A stretch of 64,000 bases of DNA from Gemmatimonas sp. UBA7669 (GTDB taxonomy: Bacteria > Gemmatimonadota > Gemmatimonadetes > Gemmatimonadales > Gemmatimonadaceae), in assembly GCF_002483225.1 (NCBI RefSeq), contig NZ_DLHL01000054.1:1-64000 (forward strand), read 5' to 3'. Shown in pieces: positions 15,208-22,914 of the stretch. The first letter of the stretch is position 1. Each line of letters opens with the position of its first letter. The notes under the pieces were generated by a model. It saw nothing but the letters and a program-made list of their open reading frames with translations, was not told the origin of the DNA and ran no database searches. The position numbers and the translations under genes were made by a program.

Positions 15208-16397
15208 TGGTCTACCGCAAAGCCGGGGGCAAGACGTGGTACACGCGGGTGGTGACCACCACCGGCGCGCAACGCGTGCTGTCCACCGGCACCACCCTCA
15301 AGACCGAGGCGCTGGCGGTGGAGCGCTGGCACCAGGGCGTGCGGCGGCGCCTCGATGTCCACGGCGTGCTCGAGGCCATCGTGGAGAGCCGCGTGTCTCT
15401 GGTGCAGGCGTACCGCCTCGGAGAGGTCGGGGTGGTCGCGCACTTTCAGCAGCAGGCCGAGCAGGCCGCCGCCGAGGCCCGCCAGGCAGCAGCCGACGCG
15501 GCCAACATCGATCTGCGCCCACACCTCGACGCGTTCCTCACGTGGCGGGGCCAGCGCACGCGCGGGCAGTCGGTCATCCCGATCTACCGCCAGCAGCTGA
15601 CGCGGCTGTTCCCCGAGCCAGAGTGGCGTCGCGACTGGTTCACGGCGCAGCTCGTGGCCGCGCGCCTCGATGCGCTGACGGGCGTGCAGGACGCGACCCG
15701 GAACCGCTACCGCGCGGCCGTGTCGGCGTTCGCCAAGTATCTGGTGCGCCGCGGCCTCGTGGCCCACAACCCGGCCCGCGATATCGGCGGCTACGAGGAG
15801 AACGAGGCCGAGGTGATTTGGTGGAGCGAGGCCGACGCCCGGCGCCTGATCGCGGCACTGCCCGAGCTATTCCGGGGCCGTGAAGCCCTGATGGCCGGCA
15901 CCGGCATGGACTGGACCGACTGCCAGCGCCTTCGCGTGCGGGACGTGGACCTGGCGGCGCGCACAGTGCGCTGTCACGGCAGCAAGACGGCGCACCGGAA
16001 CCGCGTGGTGCGCATCACCGAGGCGTGGACCCTGCCCTACATCCGGGCCGCCGTCGCCCACGCGCTGCCCGAGGCGCTGGTGTGCCCGCCGCACAGCAGC
16101 AAGGTGGCCAACCGCGTGCACCGCGAGACGCTCGAAGCCCTCGACATCACCCCGGTGGCCCGGCTGCATGCCTGGCGCCACCACTACGCCGTGACCCTGC
16201 TCCGCCGCGGCGAGTTGCCGCAGGTGGTGGCGCATCAGTGCGGCCATGGCACCGTCAAACTGGTCCTCGACCGCTACGGCAAGTTCCTGCCCAATGCGGC
16301 CGACTATCTGCCCGACGCGGCGGTAGCGGACCCTGCTACCGATCCCGCTACCCTCCCCCAATCCGGCCCCCGGCCGAGGAGGACCCATCATGCCTAA
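15207..16397 (+). CDS. int: Tyrosine recombinase integrase, divergent first Arg
   Basis: A 396-residue phage integrase starting at ATG 15207 within TGATG. The N-terminal arm binds DNA; the core-binding SAM-like domain spans ~100-190. In the catalytic domain K260 (GSKTAHRNR), H321 and R324 (LHAWRHHYAV), H347 (HQCGHGT) and the nucleophile Y357 (LDRYGKF) are all present. The first catalytic Arg, normally in TGLRxxEL, is replaced: the segment reads GTGMDWTDCQRLRVRDVDL, with Asp235 there. It stops 5 bp before the 3' end of tRNA-Leu, its likely target. Confidence 0.85.
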   Translation: MVYRKAGGKTWYTRVVTTTGAQRVLSTGTTLKTEALAVERWHQGVRRRLDVHGVLEAIVESRVSLVQAYRLGEVGVVAHFQQQAEQAAAEARQAAADAANIDLRPHLDAFLTWRGQRTRGQSVIPIYRQQLTRLFPEPEWRRDWFTAQLVAARLDALTGVQDATRNRYRAAVSAFAKYLVRRGLVAHNPARDIGGYEENEAEVIWWSEADARRLIAALPELFRGREALMAGTGMDWTDCQRLRVRDVDLAARTVRCHGSKTAHRNRVVRITEAWTLPYIRAAVAHALPEALVCPPHSSKVANRVHRETLEALDITPVARLHAWRHHYAVTLLRRGELPQVVAHQCGHGTVKLVLDRYGKFLPNAADYLPDAAVADPATDPATLPQSGPRPRRTHHA

Positions 16398-16402
16398 GTC
16401 AG

Positions 16403-16487
16403 TACCCGGAGCGGGGTTCGAACCCGCACGCCTTTTTTGGGCACAAGATTTTAAGTCTCGCGCGTCTACCGATTTCGCCATCCGGGT
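16403..16487 (-). tRNA. tRNA-Leu (anticodon TAA), integration target
   Basis: An 85-nt class II tRNA on the minus strand. The acceptor stem is ACCCGGA/TCCGGGT (16481-16487 with 16404-16410) with discriminator A. The T-arm is GCGGGTTCGAACCCCGC, and there is a long variable arm around TGCCCAAAAAAGGCGT. The anticodon loop CTTAAAA gives UAA, reading UUA leucine codons. CCA is not encoded. Its 3' end faces the integrase gene, so the 3' half is very likely the attachment core restored on integration. Confidence 0.93.
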
Positions 16488-16538
16488 GAGGAGGGGTTGG
16501 GGCCTTCCGGCGCCAGCACCCAGCCCGAAGACACAAAG

Positions 16539-17543
16539 CTAACCGGCGAGCGGTCGATCAGCCCAGGTTTCCCGAATCCCCAGCACCTCGGGTAGACAGC
16601 GCACAAAGGCGTCCACGAGTTCCGGATCGAAGTGGCGGCCGCGTTCACGCCGCAGAAAATCCACCGCGTCCTCCACAGACCACGCCGGTTTGTAGGGCCG
16701 TGCGCTGGTCAGGGCATCGAACACATCGGCCACGGCCACGATGCGCGCGGCGTGCGGGATGGCCTCTCCCGCCACGCCGTGCGGATAGCCCTCGCCATCC
16801 CATCGCTCGTGATGACTGAGGGCAATGGTGGAGGCGAGCCGGAGGAGTCCGGCCGCGTGTTCTCCAAGAATGCGAGCCCCGATGAGCGTGTGCTGCTGCA
16901 TGATGCGGCGCTCCTCCGGGGTGAGCGGTCCTGGCTTCTGCAGAATGGCGTCAGGGACGCCGATCTTGCCGACATCATGCATGGGGGCCGCCAGCAACAA
17001 TTCATTGGCGGCATCGCTCGCGTAGCCAGCGGCGAGTGCGAGCGTCCTCGCGTAGTGACTCATGCGCACCACATGCAGGCCCGTCTCGGTGTCCTTGAAC
17101 TCGGCCGCCGTTCCGAGGCAGTGCACGATTTGCACACGGGTGCGCAGGACCTCCTCGCTCTGCACCAGTGTGAGGTGCGTGCGAACCCTGGCCCGGACAA
17201 TGTGCGGGTTGAAGGGCTTGGTGATGAAGTCCACCGCGCCAAGCTCCAGCCCCTTCTCCTCACTTGCGGCGTCTGCCAGCGCACTGACGAAGATGACGGG
17301 GATGACCGAGGTGGCGGGATCGGCCTTGAGTTGCTTGAGCACATCGAAGCCGGAGAGGCCCGGCATCATGATGTCGAGCAGTACCAGGTCGGGAGGATCG
17401 CTACGCACGAGTTCCAGGGCCCGCGCCCCATCGCGGGCGAAGAGCAGTCGATAGCGGTCGTTGAGCGTGTGCCGCAGCACCTGCAGGTTGGTGGCTTCGT
17501 CATCCACGAGCAGGAGTGTCGCCCGTTCGTCCGATTGCTGCAT
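16539..17543 (-). CDS. Response regulator with HD-GYP phosphodiesterase domain
   Basis: A 334-residue protein. Residues 1-125 are a receiver domain (acidic pair D14/D15, phosphoacceptor D57 in LLDIMMPG, K109 in TKPF). After a helical linker comes a complete HD-GYP domain: MHDVGKIG at 188-195, HHERWDGEGYPHG at 244-256 and ADVFDALTSARPYKP. HD-GYP enzymes hydrolyse cyclic di-GMP, and the conserved metal ligands suggest an active enzyme. ATG 17543 is preferred over the upstream codon at 17627, which would run into the kinase gene. It lies 35 bp downstream of the kinase and is its probable partner. Confidence 0.9.
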   Translation of the reverse strand: MQQSDERATLLLVDDEATNLQVLRHTLNDRYRLLFARDGARALELVRSDPPDLVLLDIMMPGLSGFDVLKQLKADPATSVIPVIFVSALADAASEEKGLELGAVDFITKPFNPHIVRARVRTHLTLVQSEEVLRTRVQIVHCLGTAAEFKDTETGLHVVRMSHYARTLALAAGYASDAANELLLAAPMHDVGKIGVPDAILQKPGPLTPEERRIMQQHTLIGARILGEHAAGLLRLASTIALSHHERWDGEGYPHGVAGEAIPHAARIVAVADVFDALTSARPYKPAWSVEDAVDFLRRERGRHFDPELVDAFVRCLPEVLGIRETWADRPLAG

Positions 17544-17578
17544 GGGCGTGGGACGCTCCGCGGCCACGGTCAGACCGC

Positions 17579-20500
17579 TCACGAGACGCTGGCCGCCGCG
17601 TCGGCTGTCGCGCCGGCTACCAAGCACTCAGCCAGGCACGCATCGAGGCCTTGCACCGCCCTCGGGAAATCGAAGCCGTCCACCGCATCGCGGAGTCTGG
17701 TTGCCGCAGACCGCGCACCACGTGCAGCAAACGCCACGCACACCCGATCGAGCAGGTCATCGTCGAGCTCACCGCGCTGCAGCAACACGCGAAGCCGATC
17801 CGCCAACTGCGCCAGCTCCGCGTCGCTCTGCGCCACACCTGGAGCGCCCGCGTCCGGTGCCAGCGGCGACGAGGCCAACTCACCCTCTTCAGTTCGCGCG
17901 CGCTCCGTACCGGACAACATCGGAATCTCCGCTTCAACGGCGTCCATCGCCCTATGCAAAGCCCGCATGGATGGACCATCCGCGGCGGTCAGCAGCTCGC
18001 GCCACTGTTCTTCCAGGTGAGAGGCCGTGCGTGCCAATTGCGCCAGACCAAGGTTGCCGGCTGCGCCGCGCACGGTGTGCAGCGCGGTCACCACCGCGGC
18101 GACCTCAGTGGTCGCGGCCACGTTCCACAGCACGGCGTGCTGCATGGGCACACTCTCCATGAACGTGGCGATGGCGCGCACCACGCGCTCGCGCGTGCCC
18201 CACAAACTGATGGCCGTGTCCCAATCGATCACGGGGGCTCCCACCCCCTGCACGGGCAAGACGTCGAGCGGCTGGACGCCGTCGCCGAGCGCCAGCACGC
18301 GCGCCATCTCCTCGCGCAGTGCACGCACGTCGATTGGCTTGACAGCGAATCCATCCATGCCGGCCTGCAGCACGGCACGGCGATCCTCGTCGAGCACACT
18401 GGCCGTCAGTGCGATGATGGGCGTGGCCTTTCGCTCCGTACCGCGCTCGTACTGCCGTATGAGCCGCGTCGTCTCGAGGCCGTCCATGCCGGGCATGTGC
18501 ACGTCCATGAGCACGAGGTCGAACGACTCCGCCTGGAACCGCTGCAGCGCGTGTGCGCCATCGGGGACCCGCACGACCTGATGCCCATCGCGAGTGAGCA
18601 CGGCATCCAGCAGCTCCAGATTCTGCGCGACGTCGTCTGCTGCCAGGATGACCAGCGGGGGAAGCGCGGGTCCGCCAATCGCCGCAGGTGATGTCTCAGG
18701 TGCCACGCCCTCGAGCAGCGGAATTCGCACCGTGAAGCAACTGCCCACGCCGGCCGTGCTGGTCACCTCGATACTGCCGCCCATGAGCTCCACCAACTGC
18801 CGCGAGATGGTGGTGCCAAGCCCGGTCCCGCCGAATCGCCGGCTGATGGACGCATCAGCCTGCGTGAACGGCGCGAAGATCGTGGCCACCTGCTCCGGGC
18901 TCATGCCAATGCCACTGTCTTCAACCGCCACCACCACGCCGTCTGCGCCATCGACGGCGCCGCGCGCAAACCGCACGGTTACGCCACCACGCTCGGTGAA
19001 CTTGATGGCATTGCCAACGAGATTGGTCAGTACCTGGAGCAGTCGCAATGGATCGCCGCGGAAGTACTCCGGCAGGTCGGACGCATAGTGGGTGACCAGC
19101 GACAACCCCTTGTGCTGGGCCCCAAGACGCAACGAAGACTCGATCTGGGCGGCGAGCCCCTTGAGGGAGAAGTCGATCGATTCGAGCTGCAGTCCGTCCT
19201 TCTCGAGCCTGGTGGTGTCGAGAATGTCGTTGATGAGGGCGAGCAGCGAACGTGAGGATTGGCGAATGGTGCGCAGATGCGCCCGCTGGGTGCGCGAGAG
19301 CTCACCCTGCAGCAGCAACTCCGTGAAGCCGATGATGGAATTCATCGGCGTCCGGATTTCGTGACTCATGTTCGCCAGAAAGGTGCTCTTGGCCGCCGCC
19401 GCGCGCTCCGCACGCTCTGCCGTTTCGCGCAGCGAAGCCTCGAGCGCGTGCCGCTCACTGATATCAGTCACAAAGCCGACATACAGCCGCTCACCCGGCA
19501 GGTCCATGCGACCCACCGCAAGACGCAGCGGGATGTAGGTCCCATCGCGCCTGAGCCCCATGACTTCCCGTGACTGACCAACCCGCTCGGTGTCGTCGTG
19601 CGGCGGTACGCCGTCACCCAGACGGGTGGCGCAGGCATTCCCGCAATCGGGCAGCAGCATGGTGATGTTCTGCAGGCGCAATGCATCGGCGCTCCATCCG
19701 AACATGCGCTCAACCGACTGATTGACCGAGACAATGCGACTGCGGTCATCAATGGTGATGATGCCGTCGACGGCTGTCTCCAGCGTAGCGCGCAGCCGGG
19801 ACTCACTCTCCTCGACGCGCCGATACAGTTCGCGCGATCGGATCAGGTCATTGGTGGCGTAGACCAGCAGCGTGCCGATGATCGTGAATCCCGCCAACAG
19901 CAGGGAAGCCACTTCGGTTGTGACCGGGAAGCTTTGGCTGGGAGCAATCGGTGTGCCGGAGACGCGCATGGCCGACATGCCGGTGTAGTGCATGCCGGCA
20001 ATGGCCAGACCCATGACCAGTCCGCTCACGGCGAAGCGCTGCCGCGGTGAAAGCGCCGTGCCGCGCAGCCCGTACCGAATCCAGAGGGCCAGGGTGGCCA
20101 GCGCGGCCGCCACGACAATGGAGAGTCCGAAGATGACCGGATCGTAGGTCATCGCCAGCGACATCTCCATCGCCGTCATGCCGGAGTAGTGCATGGTGCC
20201 AATGCCCAACCCTACCAGCAATCCGCTGCCCAGTAGCGCCTTCCGCGACACTTCGGGGCGCGCAAGCAAGCGCAGGGCCGGCCACGACGCGGCGCAGGCC
20301 GGCAGGAAGGAGGCCAGTGTCAGGGACACGTCATAGTGCACTTCGGCCGGCACCACGTAGGCCAGCATGCCGATGAAGTGCATCGTCCAGATGCCGCCGG
20401 CCAGTGCCAGCGCACCGCTGGCGGTTGCCACATGCCGGTACAGCACCGTTTCGGCGTATCGCGAAATCTGCGCCGACTTGAGCGCCATCGTCGCCGAGAA

Positions 20501-20617
20501 AACGGCAATGACGAGCGAGAGCAGCACGAGTTCAGGCCGGTACTCACCGCGCAGGACCGTTGCAGCGGCTTCGGCGTGTTGATGCATGAGCTGTGAAAAC
20601 AGGAGGCGGCGGTGCAC
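17579..20617 (-). CDS. MHYT-domain hybrid histidine kinase
   Basis: About 1,012 residues. The N-terminal MHYT membrane sensor has seven likely helices and three motif copies (MHFIGM ~79, MHYSGM ~142, MHYTGM ~209), thought to bind a metal and sense O2, CO or NO. A PAS domain (~275-395), HisKA with H419 (MSHEIRTPMNS), an HATPase (~520-635), a receiver with D705 (LMDVHMPGMDG) and an HPt domain with H847 (LHTVRGAAGNLG) follow, so a full phosphorelay is built in. Start is GTG 20617 or ATG 20587. Output is probably the adjacent HD-GYP regulator, linking redox or gas sensing to cyclic di-GMP. Confidence 0.88.
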   Translation of the reverse strand: MHRRLLFSQLMHQHAEAAATVLRGEYRPELVLLSLVIAVFSATMALKSAQISRYAETVLYRHVATASGALALAGGIWTMHFIGMLAYVVPAEVHYDVSLTLASFLPACAASWPALRLLARPEVSRKALLGSGLLVGLGIGTMHYSGMTAMEMSLAMTYDPVIFGLSIVVAAALATLALWIRYGLRGTALSPRQRFAVSGLVMGLAIAGMHYTGMSAMRVSGTPIAPSQSFPVTTEVASLLLAGFTIIGTLLVYATNDLIRSRELYRRVEESESRLRATLETAVDGIITIDDRSRIVSVNQSVERMFGWSADALRLQNITMLLPDCGNACATRLGDGVPPHDDTERVGQSREVMGLRRDGTYIPLRLAVGRMDLPGERLYVGFVTDISERHALEASLRETAERAERAAAAKSTFLANMSHEIRTPMNSIIGFTELLLQGELSRTQRAHLRTIRQSSRSLLALINDILDTTRLEKDGLQLESIDFSLKGLAAQIESSLRLGAQHKGLSLVTHYASDLPEYFRGDPLRLLQVLTNLVGNAIKFTERGGVTVRFARGAVDGADGVVVAVEDSGIGMSPEQVATIFAPFTQADASISRRFGGTGLGTTISRQLVELMGGSIEVTSTAGVGSCFTVRIPLLEGVAPETSPAAIGGPALPPLVILAADDVAQNLELLDAVLTRDGHQVVRVPDGAHALQRFQAESFDLVLMDVHMPGMDGLETTRLIRQYERGTERKATPIIALTASVLDEDRRAVLQAGMDGFAVKPIDVRALREEMARVLALGDGVQPLDVLPVQGVGAPVIDWDTAISLWGTRERVVRAIATFMESVPMQHAVLWNVAATTEVAAVVTALHTVRGAAGNLGLAQLARTASHLEEQWRELLTAADGPSMRALHRAMDAVEAEIPMLSGTERARTEEGELASSPLAPDAGAPGVAQSDAELAQLADRLRVLLQRGELDDDLLDRVCVAFAARGARSAATRLRDAVDGFDFPRAVQGLDACLAECLVAGATADAAASVS

Positions 20618-20660
20618 GACCCGATCGGAGCGACCGTCGGGGACCGATGCCTCCCCACAT

Positions 20661-20676
20661 TGTGAAGCATCTCACA
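20661..20676. promoter_or_regulatory. CRP/Rex-like palindrome upstream of the MHYT kinase
   Basis: TGTGA (20661-20665), six bases, TCACA (20672-20676): a perfect CRP/FNR-family symmetrical site, 44 bp upstream of the kinase start. Extended, it reads TTGTGAAGCATCTCACAT. Its left half equals the Rex half-site at 42090, while its right half differs at two positions. Either regulator family could bind; no experiment or motif score backs a choice. Confidence 0.45.
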
Positions 20677-20720
20677 TTGGACGATGCGCAATGGATGTAC
20701 GTCACCCTCCGCCACCAACA

Positions 20721-20750
20721 CAAAACGCCGGACCCATGGGGCCCGGCGCC
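20721..20750 (-). terminator. Rho-independent terminator after tRNA-Gly
   Basis: On the minus strand, CGCCGG pairs with CCGGCG (20726-20731 and 20743-20748), with an inner CCC/GGG pairing around ATG. The stem is followed by TTTTGTGTT. It lies about 25 bp after the 3' end of tRNA-Gly, so it ends that transcript before the kinase promoter region. Confidence 0.75.
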
Positions 20751-20774
20751 TGTGTGATGAACCGTGCATTTCAG

Positions 20775-20847
20775 AGCGGGAAACGGGACTCGAACCCGCG
20801 ACCCCAACCTTGGCAAGGTTGTGCTCTACCAACTGAGCTATTCCCGC
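20775..20847 (-). tRNA. tRNA-Gly (anticodon GCC)
   Basis: A 73-nt cloverleaf on the minus strand. Acceptor GCGGGAA/TTCCCGC, D-arm AGCTCAGTTGGTAGAGC, anticodon arm ACCTTGCCAAGGT with GCC, T-arm CGGGTTCGAACCCG, discriminator U as expected for glycine. CCA is not encoded. The downstream hairpin at 20726-20748 is its terminator. Confidence 0.95.
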
Positions 20848-20940
20848 GTCAACAACCGACCGCGGAATTGTACACCGCATCGGGGTCGCAGACAAGCGCT
20901 GCACCCCGACAGGGGTGCAAGGCGGCTGGTGTCACACACG

Positions 20941-22755
20941 TCACCCCTTGAGCCCCAGCGCGTGCGCGCCGTACCAGAGGGTGTGTGCGAGCAGCCCCGC
21001 CAGCGCGGCGTCGCCGCCATTCGCCACGGCCCGCCCCTCCTCGTCCACCCACTCCGCCGCAATGCCCCCGTCAAGGGGAGCGCGGCGTAGCCAGGTCAAC
21101 ACCGACTCGGCGTCCGGACCGAGGAGACGCGCGACCTGCGGCACCAGGGGGCGTGGCGCACCTGCCGGCTCACCAGACTCACCCGGCACACCAAGCGCGC
21201 GCACGGTGCGGCGAAACAGCGAATCCTCGCGGTCGAAGGCCTCGTACACGGGAAGCCAGAGCACAGAGGCCACAGCGTCATCACGGGCTCCCTGCCCACC
21301 CGCGAGGTCCACCGAGGTGGCCAGTCGCGCCTTCTCGCCACGGTCCATGGCAAAGTGTCGCCGCAGCGCCGCGCGCACGGCCGCCGGGTCCTCGACGCCG
21401 GCCGCACTCTCCTCGTCGAGCGTGCGACGGAACACGTCCAGCGCCATGGCCACGGCTGCATTGCCGTGCAGCGTGAAGGGATACTCCGGCGAGTTACCCG
21501 AGGGCGTGACTTCGGTGGCGTACAGCGGCACCCGTTCGTCACGACGGGCCGCGATGTCCTCGGCCGCCAGATACAACGTGTCGGCGACGATGGGATCCTC
21601 GACGATCTGCTCATCACCGGTGTCGCGGATGTATCGATCGGTTGCGATGGCAAAGGCTGCGGCGCCTTCCAAGGCAAACCCGGGTTGGAACAGCGTGCCA
21701 TCGAGGTAGTGGACGCCCTGCCCCGGCGCGTAGCCGTGCAATTCACACGCCCGCACGAGCAGCTCGCGCGCCAGCGCGCCATCCGCCAGTTGCACGGCCG
21801 GCAAGGTCCACATGAGGGATTCCCAGTCCCGCACGGTGCAGCCGAGACCATGCCAGGGCGCGCGGGTGCGCACGAGGTAATAGTGCGCATCGTCGAGTGC
21901 CCGTCCTACACCGTAGAAGTAGGCAAAAAGCAGATTGCGATGGATGAGGCGATCCATCCACTCCGAACCGGTAGTCTGCTCCATGGCCATGAGGGCTTCA
22001 CGCGTCGCGGTGAGCAGTGCGCGCCATCCCCTTCGGCGCAACACTCCAACGGTTGCCTGTGCGCCGTCACGTTCCGGCCCTACGGCGAGATAGAACGCCA
22101 CCTGCGCTGCCGCGCCGCTTGCCACGCGCAGCTGACGGCGAATGGCAAAGGGTTGTGGAGCCTGGCTGGTTTCGCCGGTACACTGCAGCGTGGCCGGGCC
22201 ATCGGCGGCAATGGCCACGGCGACGAGCCCCGGGACAGCCGCCCCCTCGAGGAGCAGCACCTCGTCGTCCGTTCGCGTGACGCGGTGCGCGTCATCGAAC
22301 GGCCGCGCCGTGCGAACCCGCTGCTGTCGGTGACCGAGCGTGCCTTCGAGTGCCACTTCCACGTCCACATCCTGTGGCCCGCGATTCTCGACGGCCACGG
22401 TGTATACCGCACCCGCCATGTCGGCATCACGGCCATACGGCGCGAAGATGGTGCCCCGCAGCACCAGCGTGCCGATGGTGCAGGTAAACGTGGGCAGCCA
22501 GCCTGCGGCACGCTCCCAGGCAATGCCTTCGGCCGCCAATGCCTGCACTTCGCCTGCCACCCGCAACACCGGGCGCAGCAGTGGGGTACCGGCACCGGAC
22601 GCGAAGTCGGCGTGCCCCGCGACCTCGATGGCCGCCCGTGCGCCACGGTGCATCACACCGAGCGCATGAATGGCGCCATCGGTCGGGTTGATGCAGGGGA
22701 TGGTCAGCCAGTGATTTCCCGTGAGTTGCCACGGGATCGAGGGGATGTTCGCCAT
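20941..22755 (-). CDS. Glycosidase-like protein of six-hairpin type
   Basis: A 604-residue cytoplasmic protein with no signal peptide. The N-terminal ~230 residues look like a beta-sandwich domain (WLTIPCINPTDGAIHALGVM; AVYTVAVENRGPQDVDVEVA). The rest looks like an (alpha/alpha)6 barrel of GH15/GH63/amylo-glucosidase type, with acidic and aromatic motifs: TRAPWHGLGCTVRDWESLMW, LDGTLFQPGFALEGAAAFA and TPSGNSPEYPFTLHGNAAVA. Substrate and catalytic acids cannot be named with confidence. It is transcribed alone, leftward, divergent from the exported protein gene at 22915. Confidence 0.55.
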   Translation of the reverse strand: MANIPSIPWQLTGNHWLTIPCINPTDGAIHALGVMHRGARAAIEVAGHADFASGAGTPLLRPVLRVAGEVQALAAEGIAWERAAGWLPTFTCTIGTLVLRGTIFAPYGRDADMAGAVYTVAVENRGPQDVDVEVALEGTLGHRQQRVRTARPFDDAHRVTRTDDEVLLLEGAAVPGLVAVAIAADGPATLQCTGETSQAPQPFAIRRQLRVASGAAAQVAFYLAVGPERDGAQATVGVLRRRGWRALLTATREALMAMEQTTGSEWMDRLIHRNLLFAYFYGVGRALDDAHYYLVRTRAPWHGLGCTVRDWESLMWTLPAVQLADGALARELLVRACELHGYAPGQGVHYLDGTLFQPGFALEGAAAFAIATDRYIRDTGDEQIVEDPIVADTLYLAAEDIAARRDERVPLYATEVTPSGNSPEYPFTLHGNAAVAMALDVFRRTLDEESAAGVEDPAAVRAALRRHFAMDRGEKARLATSVDLAGGQGARDDAVASVLWLPVYEAFDREDSLFRRTVRALGVPGESGEPAGAPRPLVPQVARLLGPDAESVLTWLRRAPLDGGIAAEWVDEEGRAVANGGDAALAGLLAHTLWYGAHALGLKG

Positions 22756-22813
22756 CGCGTGCAGGAGTCGCGGTAAGTAGAGTCCATCACTGGGGTTGCG
22801 TCACCAGCATTCG

Positions 22814-22856
22814 TTGACGCTTCCCCCTGAGCGAGCTAATCTAGCCGGTTCGCTCA
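22814..22856 (+). promoter_or_regulatory. Sigma70-type promoter with nested operator
   Basis: TTGACG (22814-22819), a 17-bp spacer and TAATCT (22837-22842) make a good vegetative promoter reading right. The -10 lies inside a 7-bp perfect inverted repeat, TGAGCGA (22828-22834) and TCGCTCA (22850-22856). At its centre is the small palindrome GCTAATCTAGC. A repressor bound there would block the -10. The binding protein is unknown. Confidence 0.6.
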
Positions 22857-22914
22857 GCCCCTGTCCGTCTCTTCAGCTGCTGTGTCCGTGGCCTCAGTCC
22901 TTCGTCCCGCTCCG

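Larger units (their letters stand above)
1..16487. mobile_element. Right end of an integrated phage-like element in tRNA-Leu
   Basis: The genes are of phage character: giant polyvalent protein, HNH, ASCH-type protein, SSB, XRE/Cro pair, YqaJ exonuclease, RecT, excisionase-like protein and integrase. Ordinary chromosomal genes begin immediately right of the tRNA. The integrase stops at 16397 and the leftward tRNA-Leu has its 3' end at 16403, the usual arrangement for tRNA-targeted integration. The second att copy and any head, tail or lysis genes must lie left of base 1. Whether it is an active prophage, a satellite or a remnant cannot be told from this fragment. The attachment core inside the tRNA 3' half is inferred, because the partner repeat is not in the window. 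Confidence 0.8.
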
